Shown here one piece after another: positions 35,361-41,073 of a stretch of 44,198 bases of DNA. Within the stretch, counting starts at the first letter, position 1. The number at the start of each line of letters is the position of its first letter. A program made the translations under genes and the position numbers. Source of the DNA: a virus; IMG/VR virus record IMGVR_UViG_3300044998_000393, positions 1 through 44,198 of that record; one strand, written 5' to 3'. The notes under the pieces are model-generated. The model saw only the letters and a program-made list of their open reading frames with translations, was not told where the DNA came from and made no database searches.

Positions 35361-35571
35361 CGCCCAGCGAGTCCTCCGGCCCGCCAACAGGCAGGCAGCG
35401 CAGCGCATCAGGACACAGCGCTGCCAGAGCCTGCGCCAAATCCGCGTGCGCGCCGGAGAAGTCCAGCACGTCCGCCTCGCCGCTGTCATGCGTGAACGGC
35501 AACCCGTGGTGGACTTCCATCGCCTGCATGGCGCGCAGGATCGCCTGCGCGATCGGGTCATCAAAGCGCAT
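35308..35571 (-). CDS. Small minus-strand early protein (87 aa)
   Basis: MRFDDPIAQAILRAMQAMEVHHGLPFTHDSGEADVLDFSGAHADLAQALAALCPDALR... A compact helical protein with high G/C third positions. The start overlaps the end of an upstream minus-strand frame in repeat copy (b) that reads IDVAARAEAASETCNAL. It belongs to the early leftward operon between cro and cII. Its last 53 bases overlap the plus-strand gene at 35115. No family recognised. Confidence 0.6.
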   Translation of the reverse strand: MRFDDPIAQAILRAMQAMEVHHGLPFTHDSGEADVLDFSGAHADLAQALAALCPDALRCLPVGGPEDSLGAIARRAAGLALLADPGV

Positions 35572-35599
35572 TGCATGTCTCCGAAGCCGCTTCGGCGCG

Positions 35600-35616
35600 G
35601 GCCGCCACGTCGATGC
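35600..35616. repeat. Copy (b) of the cro-3'-end repeat
   Basis: GGCCGCCACGTCGATGC is identical to the core of the copy at 36533-36570; surrounding bases have diverged. Minus-strand reading: RIDVAARAEAA. It precedes the plus-strand gene at 35697 by about 80 bases. Confidence 0.6.
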
Positions 35617-35696
35617 GCTGGATTGCTGCGGCACGCCATGCGCAACCCATGCACTCCATAGAATCGGCCTGCAAAAGACGCGCCGAAGCAATCCGC

Positions 35697-35909
35697 ATGG
35701 GCAAGAAGCGCAAACTGCACCCGGCCATGGTCTTCACCGTTCAACTCCAGAGCGGCCACACAGGCGTGGCATTTGCCACGACAGACGGATGGCTGACGGT
35801 GCAATCCATCCACGGAACCAAGCGGGCGGCGATTCAAGCCACTCCTGTGGAAGCGCTGGCCAAAACGCTTCTTGCCGAGCTAGAAGCTCAAGCTCGCGCT
35901 CGTCGCTGA
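35697..35909 (+). CDS. Small plus-strand protein (70 aa)
   Basis: MGKKRKLHPAMVFTVQLQSGHTGVAFATTDGWLTVQSIHG... followed by a helix (PVEALAKTLLAELEAQARARR). Basic N-terminus, beta-rich middle, helical C-terminus; could bind nucleic acid but shows no known motif. A TAGAAT -10-like hexamer lies at 35659. It overlaps the convergent minus-strand gene over 176 bases, so one of the two may be shorter than drawn. Confidence 0.55.
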   Translation: MGKKRKLHPAMVFTVQLQSGHTGVAFATTDGWLTVQSIHGTKRAAIQATPVEALAKTLLAELEAQARARR

Positions 35910-36063
35910 AGAGCGCTCCGCACAGCGCCAGATACGCAGCCGCCAGCAGCTCGTCGTCGTGGGGTCGCGCGTCCTCAAGGCGGCGACGCTCGATGAGCGA
36001 GCGCACCGCAATGCGGGCCGCATTGGCGGCGCCGCGATCGAGCGAGACGGCGGTCGAGGCCAT
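35734..36063 (-). CDS. Small minus-strand early protein (109 aa)
   Basis: MASTAVSLDRGAANAARIAVRSLIERRRLEDARPHDDELLAAAYLALCGALFSDERELELLARQEAFWPALP... The first 65 residues look like a genuine helical protein; the last 40 lie antisense to the plus-strand gene at 35697 and are less convincing. The ATG at 36063 follows repeat copy (c), whose AGGGAGG supplies the ribosome site. A leading minus-strand frame ends there in PAWPCINVAAREAA. Confidence 0.52.
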   Translation of the reverse strand: MASTAVSLDRGAANAARIAVRSLIERRRLEDARPHDDELLAAAYLALCGALFSDERELELLARQEAFWPALPQEWLESPPAWFRGWIAPSAIRLSWQMPRLCGRSGVER

Positions 36064-36064
36064 T

Positions 36065-36102
36065 TCAGGCCGCCTCCCTGGCCGCCACGTTGATGCACGG
36101 CC
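36065..36102. repeat. Copy (c) of the cro-3'-end repeat
   Basis: 38 bases identical but for one position to 36533-36570. On the minus strand it reads SDPAWPCINVAAREAA-stop, nearly the C-terminus of the Cro-like protein, in a 36-codon frame (36065-36175) with no clear ribosome site. This is probably a remnant of a duplicated cro 3' end. Confidence 0.75.
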
Positions 36103-36188
36103 ACGCTGGATCGGACAGCGATGTGCGGCAAGCAAAGAGACGAAGGTCCGTAGACTGAGTGTGCCTCAGCGACATGTCAGGAGCCATC

Positions 36189-36413
36189 ATGGAAAGGCGG
36201 TTCCAGATCGCGATCGAGCGCGACGGAAGAACATGGGAAGGCGTGCGCGTCGTCATCGGCAAGCGCGTGCTCAGGCAGCGGGTGGAGAGTCCGTATGGCA
36301 GCAAGTCAGACTCCCACAGCTACAGCGGCAGCCGCATCGCCGCGATGGATGGCATCGCCAGGCTGCTGCTGCACGAGATCGTCGTCGCCTTCCAGCGCCA
36401 ACAGAAACCCTGA
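36189..36413 (+). CDS. Small plus-strand protein (74 aa)
   Basis: MERRFQIAIERDGRTWEGVRVVIGKRVLRQRVESPYGSKSDSHSYSG... then a helix (AAMDGIARLLLHEIVVAFQRQ). AGGAG lies seven bases before the ATG. Basic beta-rich N-terminus with a C-terminal helix, the same coarse plan as the plus-strand gene of the neighbouring unit. It overlaps the convergent minus-strand gene by 108 bases. No family recognised. Confidence 0.6.
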   Translation: MERRFQIAIERDGRTWEGVRVVIGKRVLRQRVESPYGSKSDSHSYSGSRIAAMDGIARLLLHEIVVAFQRQQKP

Positions 36414-36533
36414 CCATTGGGCAAACGCCTGATGGGCGCGCAACAGATCGGCGCTGGGCGATGCCAGCAGCTGCTCGCCGATCAGATGCAGCGCGATGGC
36501 CAGCTCGAGCTGGGAGACGGGCGGCAGCTCCAT
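36306..36533 (-). CDS. Small minus-strand early protein coupled to cro (75 aa)
   Basis: MELPPVSQLELAIALHLIGEQLLASPSADLLRAHQAFAQWSGFLLAL... Helical. The ATG at 36533 overlaps the Cro-like stop (TGATG), and the repeat encoding the end of Cro supplies AGGGAGG as ribosome site, so it is the second gene of the leftward operon. Its C-terminal third is antisense to the plus-strand gene at 36189. Function unknown. Confidence 0.58.
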   Translation of the reverse strand: MELPPVSQLELAIALHLIGEQLLASPSADLLRAHQAFAQWSGFLLALEGDDDLVQQQPGDAIHRGDAAAAVAVGV

Positions 36534-36570
36534 CAGGCCGCCTCCCTGGCCGCCACGTCGATGCACGGCC
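36533..36570. repeat. Copy (d) of the repeat, forming the 3' end of cro
   Basis: Reference copy of the repeat; core GGCCGCCACGTCGATGC. Minus-strand reading PCIDVAAREAA-stop, followed by the start of the next gene. Copies occur at 36065-36102 (37 of 38 identical), 35600-35616 and 35021-35060, with a 13-base fragment at 34430-34442. Confidence 0.78.
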
Positions 36571-36790
36571 GTCCATCGGGGTGCGGCCATGCCGGATCCG
36601 GCACCCGCACCCAGCGCACGTCCGGGCGCAGCTGCTCGCACGTCACCGCGCCGCCCGTGGCCTTCTCGATGGCGGGGCAGCGGTCGGGGGGTACGCGGTT
36701 GCGCCACCCGGTGACTGATGGCGGCTTGATGCCAAGCATTCGGGCCACTTTGGACGGCCCGCCAAGGCTCGTGATGACGTTTTGCACCAT
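36533..36790 (-). CDS. Cro-like regulator (YdaS/Cro-type helix-turn-helix)
   Basis: 85 residues from ATG 36790, MVQNVITSLGGPSKVARMLGIKPPSVTGWRNRVPPDRCPAIEKATGGAVTCEQLRPDVRW. The helix-turn-helix with GGPSKVARMLGIKPPSVTGWR and the P-x-x-x-C-P-x-I-E motif is the classic YdaS/Cro form. It is divergent from the repressor gene, with shared operators between them. It should repress the repressor promoter and early transcription. The C-terminal residues come from the repeat. Confidence 0.88.
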   Translation of the reverse strand: MVQNVITSLGGPSKVARMLGIKPPSVTGWRNRVPPDRCPAIEKATGGAVTCEQLRPDVRWVRVPDPAWPHPDGRPCIDVAAREAA

Positions 36791-36793
36791 CGC

Positions 36794-36823
36794 ATGATAG
36801 GTCGCACCTAACCATGCCGTCAA
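36794..36823 (-). promoter_or_regulatory. cro promoter with operator
   Basis: Minus-strand TTGACG (36823-36818), 18 bases, TATCAT (36799-36794). An operator TTAGGTGCGACCTA (36811-36798) fills the spacer and touches the -10. The cro ATG is only four bases past the -10, so the transcript is at best leaderless; a GTG follows as second codon. Confidence 0.68.
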
Positions 36824-36845
36824 GGCATTGCCTATTGAAGAATAA

Positions 36846-36859
36846 TTAGGATTGCCTAA
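36846..36859. promoter_or_regulatory. Operator-like palindrome at the repressor start codon
   Basis: TTAGGATTGCCTAA, whose last A is the first base of the repressor ATG. Another half-site TTGCCTA lies at 36828-36834. Binding here would block transcription or initiation of the repressor gene. Confidence 0.55.
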
Positions 36860-37338
36860 TGGCTCTTAGTGATCGGATACGAGCCGCTCTTGAAGCAGCC
36901 GGTCTAACGCAGGCCGAGTTAGCGCGGCGTATCGGCGTCTCGCAGCCAAGTGTCAACGACTGGCTGTCAGGCAAGACTCGGCGACTCAAGTACGAAACTG
37001 CAGTGAAAGCCGCCGCAGTCTTGCGCGTGCGCCCAGAATGGCTTGCTTGGGGAAGCGAGCCAATCCGAGACGGTCAATTGGCATCAAGCGCGCATGCGTC
37101 ACTTAATTCGATTGCCACACCTTCCCTTCCCGCCGCACTGCCCGTTGTGCTCGACGCCATCCGGTCGTGCCCGGACAGCCGCCGCGAGGAGCTGCGCTCG
37201 CTGCTGACGCTGCTGGTCGATCACGACGCGCCCGCCTACCGCCAGCGGCTGGCCGAGCTGCTGGGGGCGGCTGCGCCGGCGTTGCCGGTGGAGTCTCGAG
37301 ACTTCCAGCCGCCGGTGCCAGGAAAGACAAAGGTCTGA
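36859..37338 (+). CDS. XRE-family repressor (CI-like, no peptidase domain)
   Basis: 159 residues. The N-terminal HTH_XRE (LEAAGLTQAELARRIGVSQPSVNDWLSGKTRRL, about 10-42) is clear. The C-terminus is about 85 residues, rich in Pro/Ala and helices (RREELRSLLTLLVDHD), without the Ser/Lys autoprotease of LexA-type repressors, so induction must work differently. The ATG has no ribosome site and touches an operator, suggesting a leaderless mRNA. The stop overlaps the start of the HipA-like gene (TGATG), tying the repressor to that cassette. Confidence 0.83.
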   Translation: MALSDRIRAALEAAGLTQAELARRIGVSQPSVNDWLSGKTRRLKYETAVKAAAVLRVRPEWLAWGSEPIRDGQLASSAHASLNSIATPSLPAALPVVLDAIRSCPDSRREELRSLLTLLVDHDAPAYRQRLAELLGAAAPALPVESRDFQPPVPGKTKV

Positions 37339-38063
37339 TGCAGCAGACGCTGTTTGCGGTTCGTCTGGTGCAGGAAGACGCCGCCTGCGGCACGCGTGAC
37401 CTGCGCTGCACAGGAGTGGACGCCGCCGGCCAGCGTTACGCCCTGCGCACGACGGACGATCCACAGCCGCTGGCGCCGCTGACCGAATGGCTGTGCTACC
37501 ACCTGTGCCAGCGCTGCGGCATTTACCAGCCAGGCTTCGCCATCGTCGAACGCGTGGATGGCTCGCCGGCCTTTGGCTCGGTCTGGGTGGAAGACGCATG
37601 GCAGTACAGCCCCGCCGCGCACACGGTGCTGCAACTCGAGGGCTGGCTGCGCAGGACCGCCGATGACGCCAGCGCCATGTTCGCGCTGGACACCTTTCTG
37701 CCCAACGCCGACAGGCACCTGCGCAATGTGCTGTTCCGGCAGGTCGGGCCACGCACGCGCGCCATGGCGTTTGACTGGTCGGATGTGCGGCTCCCCCTGC
37801 AGACATGGCCATGGCCGCAAGACTGCAACAGCGCGCGTGTGTTGGCCTGGCTGCGCGACATCGGCGCCTGGCAGCCGGGCGCAGCACAAGCCGTCCTGCA
37901 GCGACTTGAAGCCATCTCCGCTGCCGATGTGACCGCCATCATGAATGCAGCCCCGCCGTCTTGGAGACATAATCAGGCCGTGGGCGCCACCACCGGCTGG
38001 TGGCATACGCACGCGCTTTCGCGCGTGGCCGAGACGGCTGCATTCCTTGGGCTGAAACCATGA
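37338..38063 (+). CDS. HipA-like kinase domain protein
   Basis: 241 residues. LFAVRLVQEDA opens a small N-terminal lobe. The catalytic-type loop FALDTFLPNADRHLRNVLF (Asp118, Asn123, Asp125-Arg-His, Asn130) and the following AFDWSDV (Asp146) match the HipA-like kinase family, in shortened form (HipA itself is about 440 residues). It is coupled upstream to an XRE protein, as HipA is to HipB, and downstream to a DUF3037-like protein, a frequent partner of short HipA-like kinases as far as I recall. It may phosphorylate a host factor as toxin or immunity effector. Confidence 0.76.
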   Translation: MQQTLFAVRLVQEDAACGTRDLRCTGVDAAGQRYALRTTDDPQPLAPLTEWLCYHLCQRCGIYQPGFAIVERVDGSPAFGSVWVEDAWQYSPAAHTVLQLEGWLRRTADDASAMFALDTFLPNADRHLRNVLFRQVGPRTRAMAFDWSDVRLPLQTWPWPQDCNSARVLAWLRDIGAWQPGAAQAVLQRLEAISAADVTAIMNAAPPSWRHNQAVGATTGWWHTHALSRVAETAAFLGLKP

Positions 38064-38890
38064 CCGACACGTTTCGGGCCGAGTACGTGGTGCTGTCGCA
38101 TCGCCCGTCCGTCAACCGCACCGAACACCTGCACTACGGCATCCTCACCCGCTCGCCGCATGGGTGGCGTGCGCACGTGGCGCACGACCTGCGCAAGCTG
38201 CGCGCGATCGACCCGCAGGCCAGCGCCGATGCGCTGCGCGATCTGGAAAGCCGCATTCCACAGCTGCTGCACGGCTGCCAGAGCTGGGAGCAGGCCAGGC
38301 TGGCGCTGCGCGCCTTCGGCATCCACGCCAGCGAAGGCAACCACGGCATGATCGCCTACGCCAGCGAGCAGGACTACCTGCGCGGCGTACAGGCGGCGCT
38401 GGCCAGCCAGGTGCTGCCGCCGGCACGCCAGCGTCCGCCGCGCGAGGCAACCTCGAGGCTGCACCTGGACCTCAAGCGGTCTTTCGCGGCGCGCGGCTGG
38501 ATGGGGCGTGACATCTGGGCGCACCAGATCGTGGAGCGCTATCAGCTGGCCGGGCAGATGGTCACTGCCGAGTTCGCGTTGCGCAACGGACGGCTGCACG
38601 TGCTGGAGACGGTGGACCTGCGCACCAGCAACCCCGCCGCCAAGCGTGCCGACGTGCGCGCCAAGGCGCTGGTGATGGACTACGCCGCAGACACAGAGCC
38701 GGATTCGGCCCGCTACGCCATCATCGCCGGCATCGACAGCCCCGTGGCCGCCGAAGCCAAAACGCTGCTGCAGCGCTACGCAACTCACGTGCTGGCGTGG
38801 GAAAGCCGCGCGGACATGGACGCACTGATGCAAGCGCTGGCCACCGCCACCGGCAAGCCTGACCTGCTGCCGCCGGCTACCCCAGCTTGA
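38060..38890 (+). CDS. DUF3037-like partner of the HipA-like kinase (276 aa)
   Basis: N-terminal region FRAEYVVLSHRPSVNRTEHLHYGILTRSP followed by VAHDLRKLRAIDP resembles DUF3037 (a beta strand with 'E-x-x-x-x-G-I/V' and a basic helix). The C-terminal 140 residues (LKRSFAARGWMGRDIWAHQIVERYQL; VTAEFALRNGRLHVLETVDLR) look like a second alpha/beta domain, perhaps nuclease-like, with no confirmed family. The start overlaps the kinase stop (ATGA), so the three genes form one operon. The family assignment is tentative. Confidence 0.55.
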   Translation: MTDTFRAEYVVLSHRPSVNRTEHLHYGILTRSPHGWRAHVAHDLRKLRAIDPQASADALRDLESRIPQLLHGCQSWEQARLALRAFGIHASEGNHGMIAYASEQDYLRGVQAALASQVLPPARQRPPREATSRLHLDLKRSFAARGWMGRDIWAHQIVERYQLAGQMVTAEFALRNGRLHVLETVDLRTSNPAAKRADVRAKALVMDYAADTEPDSARYAIIAGIDSPVAAEAKTLLQRYATHVLAWESRADMDALMQALATATGKPDLLPPATPA

Positions 38891-38943
38891 AGCAGCGCCA
38901 TCGGCCAGGCGCCGCAGATGCCGGCATGAACAGCACGGCGCCT

Positions 38944-39480
38944 TCAGGCTGCCACCGCAACCGCCGCCACGGACAGCACGGCGCCGGCGGCCAGCAGTGC
39001 CGCGCGCCAGCCGTAGGCCGCGACCCGATAGCGCACCCGCTCGGCCCTGCTGTCGCGTCCCTTGATCGCGAGCCGCCAGTCGGCGCTGGCGTGGTTCTCC
39101 GGGCATGAGGCCAGCAGCTCGCGCTGGCGCGCGAGCGCGTCGGCCAGCGGCATGGTGTGGCACTCGCGCATGAGGGCACGCAGGTCCAGCGCGTTGCGGT
39201 GCAGGCGCTCGGCGCGCGCGCCATGGTCGGCGGCCGATTCGACGAGCGACAGCGCCAGCGCCCCCAGACTGCACCACATGGCCAGCAGCGTGTAGGACGG
39301 CTGCGGCCTGAGCATGGCCGCCAGCGACCACATGGCCGCCGCCACCGACAGGGCCGCTGCGGCCCACAGCGACAGGCGCGACTGCGCCTGAAGGCGCTTC
39401 GCCGCGTTGAAGCGCGCTGCGCTCGTCTCCCACAGGTTCTTGTCCAGCGTCTCGTGGTTCACGAGGGCATTGTCTGGCAT
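38944..39480 (-). CDS. SLATT-domain membrane protein
   Basis: 178 residues from ATG 39480 (GGAG ten bases upstream). W-x-x-S-A-A-R-F-N-A-A-K-R-L (17-30), two transmembrane helices (about 37-57, 63-82), then ESAADHGARAERLHRNALDLRALMRECH, the conserved helical motif after the helices, identify the SLATT family. A third hydrophobic helix closes the C-terminus (158-178). SLATT proteins are predicted pore-forming effectors in CBASS-like and RT-associated defence. Here no nucleotide cyclase or RT is adjacent. It is convergent with the HipA-like operon and transcribed away from an operator-rich promoter region. Confidence 0.82.
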   Translation of the reverse strand: MPDNALVNHETLDKNLWETSAARFNAAKRLQAQSRLSLWAAAALSVAAAMWSLAAMLRPQPSYTLLAMWCSLGALALSLVESAADHGARAERLHRNALDLRALMRECHTMPLADALARQRELLASCPENHASADWRLAIKGRDSRAERVRYRVAAYGWRAALLAAGAVLSVAAVAVAA

Positions 39481-39544
39481 GGCTGGTCTCCGCGTGGTGT
39501 CGCCGCGACAGCGGCAAATGATCAGGGTTTCCACCAATCTTTAA

Positions 39545-39587
39545 TTAGGTGTTGCCTATAGACAAAAATTTAGGTGTCACCTATTAT
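39545..39587 (+). promoter_or_regulatory. Early rightward promoter with two operators
   Basis: TAGACA (39559-39564), 17 bases, TATTAT (39582-39587). Operators TTAGGTGTTGCCTA (39545-39558) and TTAGGTGTCACCTA (39570-39583) flank and overlap it; with the cro operator they give the consensus TTAGGTG-N3-CCTA. This should be the main repressor-controlled promoter for the plus-strand early genes and may also control the divergent SLATT gene. Confidence 0.8.
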
Positions 39588-39621
39588 CCCGCCATCGCGC
39601 CGCTCAGACAAGGAGCATCCG

Positions 39622-39897
39622 ATGGCCGCACAGCAAGCCAAGATCGCCAGCCGCCAAGACCCGATCCCGGGCCTCGAGGTGACCGAGCTGCCAGCGCACG
39701 TGCCGCAGGTGCTCGCGCTGGACGCGCCAACCACCAGGCGCTACCCGCGAACGCTGGTGGAAGCCTTCCCGCAAGACGGATGGGCGTGGCTGGAGGTCTA
39801 CCGCCGCCCGCTGGCCGAGCGCATCGCCGACGCGCTGCTGGCCATCGTCATCGGCGTGGCGATGGCGGCCGCGCTTGTCCACTGGTGGAGCGCGTGA
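39622..39897 (+). CDS. First early rightward gene, single-helix membrane protein (91 aa)
   Basis: MAAQQAKIASRQDPIPGLEVTELPAHVPQVLALDAPTTRRYPRTLVEAFP... with one C-terminal transmembrane helix (about 68-88, RIADALLAIVIGVAMAAALV). AAGGAG stands before the ATG. It is 35 bases from the -10 of the repressor-controlled promoter. The T-x-R-x-Y-P-R-T-L-x-E-A-F motif is common to small phage early membrane proteins of betaproteobacteria. Role unknown, possibly superinfection exclusion. Confidence 0.7.
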   Translation: MAAQQAKIASRQDPIPGLEVTELPAHVPQVLALDAPTTRRYPRTLVEAFPQDGWAWLEVYRRPLAERIADALLAIVIGVAMAAALVHWWSA

Positions 39898-40247
39898 TGG
39901 ACGGCCACGACGTCATCGACAAACGCGTCGAGGCGGCCCTGCGCTTCGAGGACAGTCACGGGCCGTATGCGCAGGCTGAAGCCGGCCGCGACGCAGGTGC
40001 CATGAGCACCGCATGCGACCGCGCCGGCATCTGCCAGTCCCGAAGACCGGCGTGCCCAGGCTGCTGCTGGGAAGAAGCCATTCACGGCGGGCTGAGCGAC
40101 GCCGACAGCGACATCGCCATCGAAGACACGCACGCGCGCCCATACGGCTGGCGCGACGCCCTCAGCGACGATCTGATCACCGCCGCCGCGCTCGTGGCGC
40201 TGGCGGCCGTCATCGGCTTGGTGGCCGGTTATCTCACCACGGTATGA
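39897..40247 (+). CDS. Early membrane protein with Cys cluster (116 aa)
   Basis: MDGHDVIDKRVEAALRFEDSHGPYAQAEAGRDAG followed by a Cys-rich motif (ACDRAGICQSRRPACPGCCWEEA, about 39-60) and a C-terminal transmembrane helix (ITAAALVALAAVIGLVAGYL). The C-x6-C-x6-C-x2-CC arrangement suggests metal binding. The start overlaps the preceding stop (TGATG). No family recognised. Confidence 0.66.
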   Translation: MDGHDVIDKRVEAALRFEDSHGPYAQAEAGRDAGAMSTACDRAGICQSRRPACPGCCWEEAIHGGLSDADSDIAIEDTHARPYGWRDALSDDLITAAALVALAAVIGLVAGYLTTV

Positions 40248-40471
40248 ACATGCACCACACCATGCGCATCAGCTCCCCATGGGAGCACCAGCAGGCCGTC
40301 GAAGTCGATGGCTTCGTGCCGCAGCCCAACCACCCCGAGCTGCATGCGCGCGCAGCGCTGAGCCTGCGCGCCGGCGCCTTCGAGCTGCTGCTGCGGCCCA
40401 ACGCCGAAGAGCTGCGCGCGCTGGCGCAGCTGGCCACCACGCTGGCTGGCGCGCTGAGCAGGCAGGCATGA
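40244..40471 (+). CDS. Small early protein (75 aa)
   Basis: MNMHHTMRISSPWEHQQAVEVDGFVPQPNHPELHARAALSLRAGAFELLLRPNAEELRALAQLATTLAGALSRQA. The ATG overlaps the previous stop (ATGA). A beta-hairpin-like N-terminus is followed by a helix (PNAEELRALAQLATTLAGAL). Function unknown; it is one of a chain of coupled early genes. Confidence 0.64.
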   Translation: MNMHHTMRISSPWEHQQAVEVDGFVPQPNHPELHARAALSLRAGAFELLLRPNAEELRALAQLATTLAGALSRQA

Positions 40472-40548
40472 ACACAGCAGACGTGAACGGCCCACTGGCC
40501 GGGTATCTGGCGTGGTGCATCTCAGAAAACGCGGCCACCAGCAGCTAG
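40468..40548 (+). CDS. Possible 26-aa peptide containing GPLAGY
   Basis: MNTADVNGPLAGYLAWCISENAATSS, coupled to the previous gene by ATGA. The DNA encoding GPLAGY (40489-40506) recurs at 41074-41091 with one mismatch, in a second frame reading VTGPLAGYSAG-stop. Conservation of the peptide in two places supports translation, but length and lack of family keep this tentative. Confidence 0.4.
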   Translation: MNTADVNGPLAGYLAWCISENAATSS

Positions 40549-40794
40549 AGATGGTGACGCATGAGAACGTCTGAATTCATTCAACTGCGCCTGCGCCTGT
40601 TCAAGCTGCTGCTCGAGAGACTGTTTTTGCGCGCGCAGCTGGTTGTTCTCCTGCTCAAGCTGCGCTACGCGGCGGCGAAGGTCGCAGACGTGCGCCCAGT
40701 GGCGAGGGACGTAAACGAGCACAGCTGTCCCAATGCCAAGAGCCGCCGAGGCGATCGCGGCAATGGCGGACCAGTCACTCAGGATGGAGGACAT
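40522..40794 (-). CDS. Antisense Rz-like membrane-anchored coiled-coil protein (90 aa)
   Basis: MSSILSDWSAIAAIASAALGIGTAVLVYV forms an N-terminal transmembrane segment, followed by a clear heptad coiled coil (LRRRVAQLEQENNQLRAQ onward, about 39-75) and a short polar tail. It is on the minus strand inside the plus-strand early operon, overlapping start-to-start with the next plus-strand gene by 11 bases. The layout is that of an inner-membrane spanin-like or exclusion protein, but its place far from the lysis genes argues against a spanin. Confidence 0.66.
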   Translation of the reverse strand: MSSILSDWSAIAAIASAALGIGTAVLVYVPRHWAHVCDLRRRVAQLEQENNQLRAQKQSLEQQLEQAQAQLNEFRRSHASPSLAAGGRVF

Positions 40795-41062
40795 CGTGTT
40801 TGAAACCTTTGTTCCGGATTATCTGCTGCACGCAATGCAGGCTGCCAGCAGCGTTGTGCTGATTGTCGCCTTCGCCGGATGGGTGGTTTTTGGAGTGACG
40901 CAGTTCTTCGGGTTTCTCGAATCGGTGTTTGTTGCTTGTCGTGGACTTCGAGACAACCAGCGATTGCCCATGGATGACGTGGCCGACAGAGGCCACGCTG
41001 TTTGGCCCGCCAGAGATGGCGAAGGAGATTGCGGATCGCCGCAACAGCGCCTGTTGCACTGA
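40784..41062 (+). CDS. Small membrane protein (92 aa), C-terminal frame uncertain
   Basis: MEDIVFETFVPDYLLHAMQAASSVVLIVAFAGWVVFGVTQFFGFLESVF has one strong transmembrane helix (about 20-45). From about 40930 on, another plus frame (VVDFETTSDCPW, then ATLFGPPEMAKEIADRRNS) shows better third-position G/C bias. Either the true C-terminus lies in that frame through a past frameshift, or two short genes overlap here. The start codon is interleaved with the divergent coiled-coil gene. Confidence 0.5.
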   Translation: MEDIVFETFVPDYLLHAMQAASSVVLIVAFAGWVVFGVTQFFGFLESVFVACRGLRDNQRLPMDDVADRGHAVWPARDGEGDCGSPQQRLLH

Positions 41063-41073
41063 CAGCCGTCACC

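Noticed and set aside
40561-40803. Plus-strand 80-codon frame
   Set aside because: It mirrors the minus-strand coiled-coil gene, whose heptad pattern and transmembrane anchor are much more convincing.
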